Both the position numbers and the translations under genes were made by a program. A stretch of DNA of 64,000 nucleotides from Emmonsiellopsis sp. PD_33. Taxonomy: Eukaryota > Ascomycota > Eurotiomycetes > Onygenales > Ajellomycetaceae. Shown piece after piece: positions 45,483 to 57,600 of the stretch. The notes under the pieces were generated by a model. That model was not told where the DNA came from and did no database searches. It saw only the letters and a list, made by a program, of their open reading frames with translations. Within the stretch, counting starts at the first letter, position 1. The number at the start of each line of letters is the position of its first letter. The stretch covers positions 124,001 through 188,000 of the forward strand of contig JANTQF010000022.1 in the NCBI GenBank assembly GCA_032988165.1, in the 5' to 3' direction.

Positions 45483-48400
45483 CCCGACGCGTCTCTTTCC
45501 AGCCTCTCGATTTCCCTTCCTGGCTCCCCTGATATTTTGATATCCAACGTTTTTGATGGCTTTGGCCATGTCTATTCTTCCCGTCCGCTGGAAACTGTTT
45601 GCTGTTGGTGCTGCCAACTTCCTATCGATGCAATTCTTTCTTCAATTGCCTTTGTTTGACCTCGATTCTTTCCCACCTCTTGATATACTTCATTGCAACA
45701 TACCCAGATCCAATGGCACTCCTCATTCACCACTCTCTTGCCTTTGACAGGCATCATATATACAGCCCGGCTTCCCTACAGTCCTCCAATAGTCATCTCA
45801 CGCGCTCAAGGCCCCTCACTGTTCCGTCGCGTTTTACCTGCTGTCCTCGCGAGACGTTGGATAGTGCGGTGGATGAATATTGGAACTTAACCCTAAGTAC
45901 CCTCGTCGGTTGTCCTTCGTTTTGGACGTATGCTTCGCGGTTTACAGTTATTGAATGTCTGACTATCTCGCTTGATCCCTTGCCGGGTTGAACGGGCGAA
46001 AAGATGTTTGATGTCCAGCGCCTGTCGCAAGGCAGTCCGATTCTCTATACGTTCAAGAGTCCAAAAGGAACACGTGTCAGTTTATCGACTGGACTTAATA
46101 CTTGGATCACCGAAGGGATGGCAGGTTTGGTGCTTGAACTTTTGGGGGGGAAACGGGAGATGGTTGGTGGGACACGTCGGGCGCCTTGCATTGAGGAGTT
46201 GCCTCTGGGAGCCACCAAGCCTTGGATTAGCGCCATTTGATATCTGCATTTTCTCGGTTTACGTGGTGGGATCGCGATACCGTCTGTTGGAAAAGCATTG
46301 AACTTTGAACACAGCAAATTCATCCCCGGATGATTGCCTACACACCGTCCACCTATGGTGCATTAGCATGTCGTTTTTGGAGGTCCACTTGTCGGAATCG
46401 TGCTATGTAGTCTCGTAATGAGGCTAACATAGTTCGTAGCAAGGCCAACAATTAGATAAGCATATGCTTGGGCGTCTTATCTGGTAGCCGCTCTGGATTG
46501 CCGTTAAGAATTCATGGCTTGTTGTCTGTTCCGGTTGTACTCTTTGCTTCCATAGCGGTACCTGATTCTCGGCCATGTCCGGGGTCTCTAGGGCAGCTGA
46601 TGACAAGTATTGTCCTCAGATTTGGTTACGCTCTTTTGGATTGCATTTTGGATATCGGTGCCATCCAAGGCTGGCTGTCCCGTACATGTCTCCAATCTCT
46701 GAACGGCCATTCTGGCATTCGGACCCCTACCATCCACCCCGTTCCCCGAATTTTGAAATGTAGCTCGCCTGCCTAGCACCACGGCACCAGCCAAAGGTGT
46801 TAGTTTGTTTTCAAACGTCCCGATCCCCGCGTTAATCATCTCCTCGTAAGTTCAGCTTACGATTCCGAGTGAGCGCCGACATCTGGGGGCCAGCGAAATT
46901 TATTTCAGTGGTACCCAGCAGTTCCCTAGCCTGGAGAAATCCTGTGCTGTTTGGAAACGAAGCGGTTTTTGAGGATGTATTTTGTCCGCTTCTAAAATGC
47001 CCTCCAACCAGTCGTTTTTTGACTTTTGGAGAGGAAACAAAAACTTGTCTCTGAGGCTACTGTATCACACACAAGAGAGGCCTTTTCCTGTTCCTGAAAA
47101 TGGACAGGGTTTGAATGTCGAGTGTTGGATCTGGAAATGTTATTTTGGGTTATGTCCTTGAGGTGTGGCAAGTCTCGTGGAAAGCAGATGCAGGAGATCG
47201 AACGACGATTGTGAACGAACAGCATACTGGTTTCATTGATTCTACAATGGGGGGATGGAGGTGTCCAAGCTTCCCAAACGCGAAATTTCTCGGCGTAACC
47301 AAAGCTGTGGAAATTCCCACTATGTTTACCGACCAGCAAGGGTCTCTTGTTTTCCGCCAACGGCCCTATGTGGATTAGTCATGCAAGTTGCCATACTTCA
47401 GCTGGATTCTCCTATCAAACTTCAAAGGTCTCTTGTCATTTACGTTGGTTTTTGGGATATCCTGTCCATTTGTTCGCTGCCCGGAAATGAGAAGAGTGGA
47501 GGCTGGTTTTGGAATATGCTCCAGGTCGGGACCTCTCTCGAGTGAGGATCAAAGCTTAGGCTTGTCTGTGTCTGTTGCATATCTATCTCCTACTCCATCG
47601 CCTCTCTCATTCTATGTTGGAACGTCATTTGGTTAGATTGCCAAAACCCACCATGAGTACGAGATGAAGGATTGATATTGGTCTGGTGTTTACAAGTACG
47701 TCCATGCTTTGCAAGACGGGCTAGAGGCGGGGAATAAGGGCATTTCTAGCTCGAGAGGTCGACGTTAGTGATATTTTTACGGTGGTTTGCTGCGGGAAAT
47801 TTCAGTCGTTCCCTGTGTTCGCACGGGGAACGGCGTCAGCCTTTTTTTATAAGTCTCCCCATTCCTACTACTCCGCAATTAAGCTAACTACCGCTGCAGG
47901 TCGCATACGGACAAACTGTTGCATGGACTAAGTGCCGCCCATATCCATTTTGCCCTGTATTTGCTGTATGAGGGTGGATTTTTGGTAACACCCATTGTTT
48001 TCTGTGACGCTCGACACATTCCCTTGGGTCTACGCTTTCCACGTTGATTCTCTATCTGTACCACCAACAAGCAATCTTTGTTCTTTGAACCCTCGCACTT
48101 TCAGCTTGGATTGTATTATTTGTTGCGTAACGGTCTATGTTGTCCCATGGCGTCATTTGTACGATTCCAACAATCATCCCCTCGTTATTCCTTGCCATTC
48201 GCCTTTATCAATCTGGAGAGTAACGTCCTTTCCATCTTCCGGTCTTAAATATGGAAAGGACGGCATCTTCCACTGCGCCGATTTCCCGCGGGTCGCAGCT
48301 TCATCCGGCCACGGGATTGCCGGTCGACCTTTCCGATTCCAACTGCGCGCTGTCGTCTGTCAAGCCAAACAAAGCATCATCTTGTTGACTCCATTCTCTT

Positions 48401-48530
48401 GTTATTCTCAACCCCGATTCCGGCTGTGTCTTTGTATACCATACAGTCGTTTTCCCAATCAGTCGCTTTCCCTATCATTATTCTATTCTACTCTTGTACA
48501 TCTTTAATCGTCCGATACGGCTTCGACACC
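45483..48530. other. 3-kb stretch without a recognisable gene
   Basis: Many frames of 60-130 codons overlap on both strands, but none shows a family motif, a splice-supported extension or a coherent domain. The plus strand is T/C-rich over long parts (for example 45480-45740 and 48000-48500), as in long leaders of fungal mRNAs. The last 500 bp probably hold the chitin deacetylase promoter and leader. CpG is present and no transposon relic is evident. A long non-coding RNA or a strongly diverged gene cannot be excluded. Confidence 0.45.
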
Positions 48531-49891
48531 ATGCATGCCCGCGACTGGGTCTGGCAGCTGTATCTAGGCTTGACTGTGGCTGCGTCCCCTACTGAAAACA
48601 GGGCCGAATCAGAGGATGCTGGGATCAGCGGAATTTTGCCTCAGTTTCCGATTCGACCACCACCGGTACCTCTCCCCCCTCCAGGCTTCGGCATTCGAGG
48701 CGACGCTTCGCTGGCTAGACGTGGCTTGGGAGTAGCCAAGTGTGGCCCGAATATTGGTTCTTGTGCAGAGGGCTACTGCTGCTCTTCCTCAGGTAAAGCT
48801 CAACAAAGTCTACAGCCTTCTTTTCCGTCGCTTATTGTGTTTCAGGTTATTGTGGTTATTCGAGGGCATATTGCCAGGCTCCGGATTGTCTGATTGGCTA
48901 TGGAGATGGTTGCGATGCACTGCAAACGCCAGAGGGGGAGACTACTCGGTATATCCCGCGGCATCCCCTTGGCGAAGCTCCTTACGCCCCGCAATCGATT
49001 TTCCATTGCACAGTTCCGAACACAGTTGCCCTGACATACGACGACGGACCAAATGTGTACACCAGCGACCTTCTTGATATCCTCGACGCACACGATGCTA
49101 AGGCTACATTTTTCCTATCTGGAATTAATTCGAGCAAAGGCCCAATCGATGACCCTAAAACCCCTTGGATGGACATTATATATCGCATGATCGAGAGTGA
49201 CCACCAAATTGCCAGCCATACGTGGGGCCACCAAGATTTAAATCAGCTCAATTCTCATGAGCGCCGGAACCAGATGCTGAGAAACGAAATGGCCCTACGT
49301 AATATCCTCGGTGGCTTTCCAACGTATATGCGCCCCCCATACTCAAGTTGTACCCATGACACAGGTTGCGTTGACGATATGGAGGAACTGGGCTATCATA
49401 TTGCCTACTTCGATGTAGATACAGATGACTACAATAACGACTCTCCCGATCAAATCCAGCGCGCCAAGGACAATTTTGATAGTGCCCTCGAACTACTTTC
49501 ACCGACAGGAAATCCTCTGTTGGTCATATCTCATGATGTCCACGAACAAACGGTCTATAACCTGACAGAGCATATGCTGAATAGCATAGATCGAGCGGGG
49601 TATCGGGCTGTTACTCTTGGAGAATGTCTTGATGACGACCCAGACCACTGGTACCGTTGGGATACTAAGTTTAGTGTGCCTCGCTATCGCCAACCGAACA
49701 ATTCTTCTAGAAAAGCAGACCCCATGCCGAAACCCATCTCCCTCGATGGTTCCTGCGGACCCAAGTTCACCTGTTCCGGTTCCAGGTTTGGCGGTTGTTG
49801 CAGCGGTCATGGATTCTGTGGAAACTCCACTGCGCACTGTGGTGACGGATGCCAGACAACTTACGGCCTATGCTTTGATCCATCCTCGTGA
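48531..49891 (+). CDS. Chitin deacetylase with two CBM18 modules
   Basis: Carbohydrate esterase family 4 enzyme that removes acetyl groups from chitin in the wall. Two exons, 48531-48792 and 48846-49891, join in phase to about 435 residues. The N-terminus (MHARDWVWQLYLGLTVAASP) is a secretion signal. Domain order: a first hevein-like CBM18 (CGPNIGSCAEGYCCSSSGYCG, with the intron inside its last turn), the NodB domain, and a second CBM18 (CGPKFTCSGSRFGGCCSGHG...CGDGCQTTYGLC). NodB motifs are TYDDGP (catalytic base and metal Asp), HTWGH (metal His pair), RPPYS, DVDTDDYN and LLVISHDVHEQT. A Pro-rich linker precedes the first CBM18. Surface-retained CBM18 deacetylases are common in filamentous ascomycetes. 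The family exists both in wall remodelling and in masking of chitin from host recognition, which the sequence does not decide. Confidence 0.95.
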
Positions 49892-50580
49892 TAAATCCGG
49901 GACCGTGAGATACCCAATTTCCAAGGCTGCGGATAATATGTGCCGTAGGTGAGGGATCAAAGCCGGGATTGTTTCTTCGTCTACTTGATTGTTGAGTTTT
50001 TTATATCCGTTGTCCTGCCCTGGCCAGTCGTGCCATTTTGTATCCCCACTTCCGCATCGGGGTTTCTGCTTATCCATACTTTTCCCCTGTACATACATGT
50101 ATTATCATTATCGTCGCATAGGCGGTGGTCGTCTTGTTTCCGACCCGATACTGCGTGTACTTTGCTGTACACAGGCCAATGCATTGGTTAACTCTTGAAT
50201 CCGTCCTGGCTTGTAAAGAGTGATGTGAGCTTATAGGATTACTCGAGGATGTAGAATTTTTAGAATGTCTTGGTAGAGAAAGGGGTATTAGTTGCTCTAA
50301 TAATTGATTTCTACCGTAGGAGAAAATAATAAAGATGCTCGCTGGGTATTTTGTAGTCTGCAGTATAGTATACATGTAGAGCATGATGAAATTAGATAGT
50401 AGAGGTGGGGGGAATAGATATGTATGGAGGTAAGGGATAAAGCAAGGTATAATAAGGGATATAATACATGGAAATTTAATTGCAGTTGCAGTGGCAGGGA
50501 GAAGAAGAAGAAGAAGAAGGGGTATGGGATGTAAGATGTAAGATAAGATATGCATGCACCGCGTGATGGTCGTTTCGTTT

Positions 50581-50634
50581 CGTGGTTGTGGTTGTGGTCG
50601 TGGTTGTGGTCGTGGTTGTGGTCGTGGTTGTGGT
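50581..50634. repeat. 12-bp minisatellite GTCGTGGTTGTG
   Basis: About four and a half copies of a 12-bp unit (GTGGTTGTGGTC) run from 50581 to 50634. It lies about 210 bp beyond the stop of the AT-hook gene and so probably in or beyond its 3' untranslated region. A following AATGG pentamer run (50673-50695) repeats five times. Frames of 240 codons (minus) and 120 codons (plus) across it owe their length to the repeat, and I do not call them genes. Confidence 0.85.
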
Positions 50635-50845
50635 CCGGGGGGGATAGGTCGGGTCGAGGGGGGGAGGGAATTAATGGAATGGAATGGAATGGAACGGAGG
50701 ATATGGATACGGATATCGACATGGATCGCATGCATGGACAGAACATGAATAATCCCCCCGAAAAAAAAGACGTTCACAATCCTTCGCTCCACGCAAAATA
50801 CCTGGCTGGCTGGCCGGGTAGGGTAGCCGGCTCACGTCTGTCAGC

Positions 50846-53188
50846 CTACGGCTTCCGAACGACTTTCAACAACGGCGCGATCCGCGCCGTCCGACTGAGG
50901 CCGACGCGGTAAGAGATCTTTTTGTTTATTGTGATGGGGCTGTGTTTGTCTGGGCCCTTTTGGTGCTGTGGTGGTGGAGGTGGAGGCTTTTGGGGGGTAG
51001 AGGTTGGGGATGTGGTGGTTGTGGTTTTGGGTTGGAGCTCAGCTTTCGGGGATGGGGGGTTATTTTCTGTCTGTGGAAAGTTCTGCTCTGGGTTTGTGGG
51101 GTTGTTTTTGGCTGTAGTGGGTGATGCTGGGGTGTTTGTGTTTGTGTTTGGATTTTCGGAGTGGTCGTGGTTTGGGATGGGGAGGATATTCTGGTCTTGC
51201 TCTGTGAGGGGTTGGATAGTTTTTGAATCCTGATCCTCATCGACTTTCTTGCCGATCTCGGTTTCAGAAGCGGTGGCCATTTGTGCTTCTGCAATCAGCG
51301 AATCCGTCGTCTTCTTCCTCTTTCGGCCGCGCTTCTTCGGAGCCGGGGCGACTGGGCCTGGTTGCTGTTCTATTATATCCTCCAACTTCCCCGACTGCCC
51401 CTTTGCCTCGGATTTGCCAGCATTTACTACCTCCAGTTTAACCCGCATCTCATTCTCGCTTTTGAAAACGTCCTCCTCCTCGCGCTTCGTCTTCGCACTC
51501 TTCTTCTTCCCCGTCACCGTCTCCTTGAACGTAACATCCGCCGGTCTCTCCTCAACCCAAATCACATCATCCTCAACGTCCGACTCGATTGCCCTCTTCA
51601 TCATTACGGAAGTAGTCTTGCCTCGCTTGACTTTCTTTTTGGGGCCCCGGCGGGCTGCGCGTTTAGGTGGATCGAGGATAATATCAGCTGGCTCTGCGGG
51701 CGTCGCAGCAGGTACGGCGGCAGAGGGGGCTTGTTCAAGCTGGGCTTGGGCTTGTTCGGGAATGTGCGGAGTTGGTCCGTTTGGTAAGGCTTGTTCGAGC
51801 GGAGAGTTGTTGGCTATTACGGCTACTTCGACGCCAAGCTGGACATCATCATGAATATCACCATTTCCAACCCCATCGTCAACGATTCGCCGACTCCGCG
51901 AACGGCTAGGTCGCGGCTTGTAGCATTCCCTGGGCATCCCGATGAACTCCATGCTGTCCAATTCATCCTGGTCATCCTCAGGTTCCATCTCCGTAATAGT
52001 ACTTTTCCGTGCCTGGGCCTGCGTGGGCTTCATATTCGTAATAGCAACCTGCACAGTTGGCGGCAGGGCAAGCTCATCATCCCCGCCTTCGTTGGAGGAC
52101 TGAGGCGGATTGCCGGCAAAGGTAGACATGGTCCTACGTGCCCTCACGAGAGTGGTGGAGGACATTGGCTCGGTGTCGCAGGAGGGGGAGTAGTCGAAGG
52201 ATAGTGCTGATTTCGAGCGGCTGGGTGGCGGGTGGTTTCGAGGGGGTGGTGCACCAAGGTCTGGGGTCTCTGTGTGTTTCGGCATGGTAGATGTTTCCGC
52301 ATACGCATCTCCATGAGAGTTCGCAATAGTCTCGATTGCGCCATGTGCAGCCTCAGTATATCCCTCTTGTTCGTGACCCTGATCCCGCTCCCCTTGCGCC
52401 GCGAATATCATCCCACCATCCGCAAAAGCCACGTCCTCTCCGTCACCCTCTCCACCTCCACCTCCGCCCAAACTCCCAATACCCACATCCTCACCCTCCC
52501 ACCCCCCTCCATCCCCATCCACAAACCCTCCCACCGTCCTCCTCCTCTTCAACGCCATCCCCATACCCATACCCACCCCACCAGCCGACCTCCCCCTCTT
52601 CAACCTCATCCCCATCCCCATCCCCAACCCCCTCTCTCCCTCCCCAAGACCAAGACCAAGCCACATCCTCTCCCTCCGCTCCTGCGACGGCGTCATCATA
52701 CTCTCCCCCCCACCACCACCACTCCGGCCCCGGCCCTCCCCCTGGCTACCCTGCTGCGACGCGAGGAACTGGTCAAAGTTCACAGTAAGCGTTGGATCCT
52801 CCTCGCGCCGCCGCTCACGCTCACGGTCACGCTCATCAACGACACCGCCATCGCCATCGCCATTGGCATCGGCATATCCAGCGGCGGTAGCGGTAGCGGT
52901 ACCGTGGGTATCTTCTGGTGCCGCTAGCAACTGTCCACCCACACCCACACCCACACCCACACCCACACCCACATCCCCAATCCCATCCACAACCCCCGCG
53001 CCAGGCACCGATCCACACTCGACATCAACATCAACAATACCCGCACCACCAGCACCGTTTGAGGTACCGGCAGCAGTCCCGCACAAGGCATCCCCTCCAC
53101 CAACCCGCAATCCCAACTCGCCATCGACATCGACATCGACATCGACATCCGACTCCGCGTCCGAATCCTGGATCACGCGGGGCGGCAT
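50846..53188 (-). CDS. AT-hook, low-complexity nuclear protein
   Basis: Single-exon protein of about 780 residues, starting at the ATG at 53188 (MPPRVIQDSDAESD). It is disordered nearly throughout. Near the N-terminus a (VD)n run and a (VG)n run are encoded by near-perfect short DNA repeats. Basic patches resembling AT-hooks are PKKRGRKRKKTT and AARRGPKKKVKRGKT, pointing to minor-groove DNA binding in the nucleus. A serine/arginine patch (KPRPSRSRSRR), a Pro-rich segment (QKPPPPPPQHQK) and a conserved-looking C-terminus ISYRVGLSRTARIAPLLKVV end it. That last block is seen in a group of fungal hypothetical proteins that also start MPPRVIxDSD. No catalytic domain is visible and no function can be assigned beyond probable chromatin association. 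Confidence 0.75.
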   Translation of the reverse strand: MPPRVIQDSDAESDVDVDVDVDGELGLRVGGGDALCGTAAGTSNGAGGAGIVDVDVECGSVPGAGVVDGIGDVGVGVGVGVGVGGQLLAAPEDTHGTATATAAGYADANGDGDGGVVDERDRERERRREEDPTLTVNFDQFLASQQGSQGEGRGRSGGGGGESMMTPSQERRERMWLGLGLGEGERGLGMGMGMRLKRGRSAGGVGMGMGMALKRRRTVGGFVDGDGGGWEGEDVGIGSLGGGGGGEGDGEDVAFADGGMIFAAQGERDQGHEQEGYTEAAHGAIETIANSHGDAYAETSTMPKHTETPDLGAPPPRNHPPPSRSKSALSFDYSPSCDTEPMSSTTLVRARRTMSTFAGNPPQSSNEGGDDELALPPTVQVAITNMKPTQAQARKSTITEMEPEDDQDELDSMEFIGMPRECYKPRPSRSRSRRIVDDGVGNGDIHDDVQLGVEVAVIANNSPLEQALPNGPTPHIPEQAQAQLEQAPSAAVPAATPAEPADIILDPPKRAARRGPKKKVKRGKTTSVMMKRAIESDVEDDVIWVEERPADVTFKETVTGKKKSAKTKREEEDVFKSENEMRVKLEVVNAGKSEAKGQSGKLEDIIEQQPGPVAPAPKKRGRKRKKTTDSLIAEAQMATASETEIGKKVDEDQDSKTIQPLTEQDQNILPIPNHDHSENPNTNTNTPASPTTAKNNPTNPEQNFPQTENNPPSPKAELQPKTTTTTSPTSTPQKPPPPPPQHQKGPDKHSPITINKKISYRVGLSRTARIAPLLKVVRKP

Positions 53189-54605
53189 TGTGCATGCATG
53201 CATACACACAAGCACAGTGCAGTGCAGGGCAGGGCAGCGCACGCCTGACTATCTATTTCAATGCTGGGATGTGTAGATTATAGATGGGAGGACGGGTATC
53301 ACATATATCAATCACACACACACACTGTGGCCATAAGCATAACCGTAACCGTAAACCGCGCGAGGTGGGGTGTGGGGGGTAGGGTAGGGTAAGTAACCGC
53401 AAGTGTTGCTCTTAGGGCTGATTCAATCGCGCGTGTCCCGACGGGGGGTGTTCGTCAAATTAATGTAGAGAGATTGGATTAGATTAGATTATATTAGATT
53501 GAGCGGGTGAGGGTGACGGTTTGACGGTTTGACGGTTTTCGAATACAAGAGGGAGGGGAGTGTTGGCTAGGGTAGGGCAGTGTAAGCCGGCAACTCCCTA
53601 AGGTAGGTAGGTAGGTAGGTAGCTTGAAGTGAGTGAGTAGCTGGCGATGAACGGATTATCGTATAGTATTGGTTAAAGTAATCAATTTCACGCTGTGTCT
53701 TGGTTCGTTTCGTTCCTTTCCTTCCGTTTCGTGTTTGTTTGGAGAGATTGTGGGTGGTGAGGTACGGAGGGTTGGAGGTGGATGGAGGTGGATGGAGGTT
53801 GGCGCGTCGAGTCGAGGAGGAAATGGGAACAGGACGCGAGGTCACGTGGTGATAAGGATAGGATAAGGATTCTGTCGCCTGCCCAGCATGGAGCTTATCA
53901 GCCAGTTATGGATGTATGTACATACATGTAGCAAGAGAAAGCGGATGAGAAAAAGGCTGATATTCATTCATTTGTGGATTTCAAACTAATTTTAATTTAT
54001 TTATTCTACACCCGAAAGAAATATCGTGAGTTGAGACAAAATGCATAGAAGGTCAAAAGCAAAAGCAGAAGCAAAAACAAGAATAAGGAATGAAACAATA
54101 AATTAAACACACCAGAATAAATAAGAGTATTACTAAAAATACCGTAAAAAAGGTTTAAGTAAGGGACGAAGGCGTAGAAAGAATACAAGAGTGCAAAGCA
54201 AAAAATGAATAACAAAAAAGCGCCATAGTCGCCATCAGCGTGAGCATATCTCGTTGATAACAAAAGAAAACCCCTTTTCCCCTCCTTTTGGTGAGTGATT
54301 CATCTAGGCCGAAAACTCCGTTCCGCGGAATAGAATAGAATAGAAAAAGAACCCGGTGGAAAATGTAAAAAGTAAAGCAAAGCGTACATAGGCTGGACCA
54401 TGCACCATGCACCATCAACCTCTTGCGCCGAAATCAAGTGCCCATGCGGTGCCCGCGCCCATAACAAAGACAAACGGAAAAAGGACCGAACAAGTGAGTA
54501 TGTAGATAAATCGCTAGAACATAAAAGTAACCGCCATACATAATCCTCGCGTACGGTGTATGGTGCGCAAATAAACAACCCCATCCCTGCGGCATGATCC
54601 ACAAA
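53189..54605. other. Spacer with short repeats, AT-hook promoter and KCS1 3' end
   Basis: I see no gene. It contains an (ACAC)n run near 53312-53325, a GATTAGATTAGATT run near 53470-53500, an (AGGT)n run at 53601-53622, and CACGTG at 53843-53848, about 655 bp upstream of the AT-hook start. From 53990 to 54600 the minus strand carries only short, hydrophobic, composition-driven frames and is probably the KCS1 3' untranslated region. Confidence 0.5.
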
Positions 54606-57600
54606 TCAGACACTGACCTCGCCTGGGTCAATATCCATCACCCCTTCCTCCCAGAACCCATTGACTCCGCTCTCCCGGTCTGCACTGCGAGGCCCGAGTG
54701 CCATGCCTTCTCCTTCACCTCGCTCAACATAATCTTCGTCGTTGATTTCTTTCAAGATCCGCTGGAAATACATCCTCAGTGAACGCAGGCCGCGCAGGTA
54801 GCCGCGATCGATATCCTGCGGGTGGTGAGGCGGACAGGGCGCATCGGGCGGGATGCCGTCTTCACCAGTAATACAATTGGCAAAGTCCACAATCTTGAGC
54901 TCCAAGCTCATATTGTTATGCCCATCCTCCTTGGCCTTTTTCGCGCAGTCCTTGTCTTTTGGTTTTTCAGCGGCAAGTTCTGCCTTTTCTGGCGGCGGTT
55001 TTTCTCCATCATATAAAATCAGGAGACTGCTGGCGTAAAGTCTGTAACCAGGCAGTCGCCGTACCATGGCTTCCAGGCGAGCAAGCTTGTCTAGAATAAT
55101 GGGGATCTTCTTAGAGACGCTGGCGTAGCTAACACCATCGTACAAGAACCTAGTCAGTGCATCCTGGAACTGTCTTCCTGCGGTAAGGTCACGACCGAAA
55201 TATTTGTCCTCGAAAAGGTATTCCTGCTTCTTGACGTTCCAGACCTGCATGCCGCAAAGCCGGACTCCCAGTTGCTGCGAGGTCGTGGTCTGGCACTTGC
55301 GTCTCTGAGATTTCTTCTTCTTCTCGTCAGCCTCGATCCCATACTGGCGAGTTCCCATTTTCAAATCCAGGACACACGGCTTGTTCATCCCGGCAGTCAG
55401 GTCCTCCAGAAGCAAGAAAAACTGAACCCGTTCATCGCGCATTGTCTGCGCTTCCTTGGGGTTGATAGGCAGACGGACTGGTTCTCCGGTTCGGGTTTCG
55501 AGGGTGACCGGGAAGGTGGTTTTGGTTGGACGAGGCGTGGTAGCTTCCGAAGTAGACCCTCCTTGGCTAGGCGACGAGTCGCCAATGATCATAGTAGAAT
55601 CCGTAATAGCAGGCGTCGACGACGGTTCTGGTTCCATCCTGAAAATCTCATCCTCCTTGTCTCCACCATATCCATCATCCTCGAAATACAGGAGATCGCC
55701 AGGCTGGCTATTGCTCATGCTGCGTTTCCTTTCTAGACCGCTACCGGAATGACGCCGCCGTAACCGAGGTGTCGTCGACTGCAGGGGAGTTGGACGGTGG
55801 GGGAAATCGACAGTGTTGATTTTCTCCAACCGGTTACCGTCCCCATTCACAACGGTCGAGGCAGATGACGATAGATTAGACTGTTTGCGGTCGTCGTTCC
55901 CTTTAGTTGAGAGCGGGGGCATCGAACCTTCGCGAATCAGCCTACCAACACTATCGCCCTGACTAGAAGGACGGTCCAGAGTGATTTGGCTACGCCTTCT
56001 AGAACTATCCGGCCGCAGCTTCGACAAGGACGTATGTCCACGACCATGACGACGGTGATGATGTATTGTCGGAGGTGCAAAAACTTCCCGAAGCACCTGT
56101 TCCTGCAATTTGGTGTTCACGGTCGTTGCACCCCAGCTTTTCAAATGGGGGATGGGGCTAGAAGCTGGCGGAGTACTTGGCGCGGGATCTTCACCAACCA
56201 ATGCTTGCCGGAGTCTGGAAGAATCCCGACTGTCTGCAGATTGGGAGGTAAAGAGATCCAACGGAATGATATGCCGGTTATTCTCCAAGATCACCTTCGG
56301 GATAACCCCTGTAACCTGTGATTGGCTGAATATCCTGGGGCTATTCGTGCCATTGGCGCCATTCGCAATCCGTTGTGTTTCGCCCTTGTCGGCCGTACTG
56401 GTCGTCGCAGGGGTAGTAGTTCCGTTTGCGACATCAACTTTGTTCTTTGGTCGCTTTGGGCCTTTGGAAAATGTTACGTTGAGGACGCCAATATACCTAC
56501 AATCCGGGAGGGAAAAGGCACCACATTAGCATTACATCTACAAGGCCTGAGACGTTGAGACGGCGCGGATAAATCTTGGCTGAGGATTCAGCTAAACAAT
56601 CCACGAAGCGTCGCATATGTGGAAGGGCAGCGTTGTAAGTCACACCACAGAAAGAAAAAAAAATACTAACCTTGCAAGAAACATCAACATCTCCGGATGC
56701 CTGCGTTCAATTCTTTCGTAGAATTCATTTTCACGGTTATTCAGTTGTTTACAAACAGCACGCCGGGAGAATCTAAACACCGTAGTGTGTCCGCCAACTT
56801 GATGTCTATAGGGTTTCAGTTCAACAGCACCCAGGGGAGCTGCAGGCACATGGGTATGTTTACGTCTAGGACGTGGGAGAGCCGGGACGGCACCTGCATC
56901 GTCTGTCAGGCTCGATTCTTCTTCGCGAGCAGAGAGGCCGCTTTCATCAGCAGAGCCAAATTCAGACTCGGAGGCTGTTTCAGCTCCAAGCTCAGATATT
57001 GTAGCCAACGAGGGTTCTTCGGCCGGGCGAATGTCGCCATGAAGGAGACGGGTATCTTTTTCGGAATGCAATGAGATGTCCACATGGTTCGTAGATTTGC
57101 TTGGCATCTCGAGGCCTTCTTCTAACGAGAGCCCCTCGACTTCCGCCTCGAGAGGCACTTCCGGAGACTGGGGCCGTTCGACATCGTCAGTCGATGAGCG
57201 TTGGTGTGGAAAGTATAGAGCGGAAGAAATGCGTTCCTCGTCCTCGTAGCTTTCGGAGCCTTCGCGAATGAGGCGCTGGGTAGTGTCTGACTCGGGCGAT
57301 TGGCTCAAGGCGGCATCTGACCCAAACACCATAGATCCGCGATCTGGAATCGGGGCTGGCATGCTCCGGGTCGAAGACGCATACTCGCTGGTGTGGGGAC
57401 GATAATTCTTGATCTCGTCCAGGAGCTCAGCGGGGACCCTCCTCCACTTGTCTATCCTAGCCTCTTCAGGAATATCAATATGGATGGGTTGTTGATCCCG
57501 GCGCGTAGGGGTCGTCACGGCGGTGTCGAGTTCTTCCTGTTCGGCATCCTCGTCCCTCTGCAGCTGGTGAGGCTCCGAAACACCAGAGGGAAGAAGCAAG

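Noticed and set aside
50070..50792. 240-codon minus-strand frame with PRPQ repeats and Leu-rich runs
   Set aside because: Its length comes from the 12-bp minisatellite and GAA/TTC runs. It lies in the spacer between the deacetylase and AT-hook genes with no conserved part.
51249..53283. Several plus-strand frames of 120-231 codons antisense to the AT-hook gene
   Set aside because: They mirror the low-complexity coding repeats of the minus-strand gene and have no independent signal.
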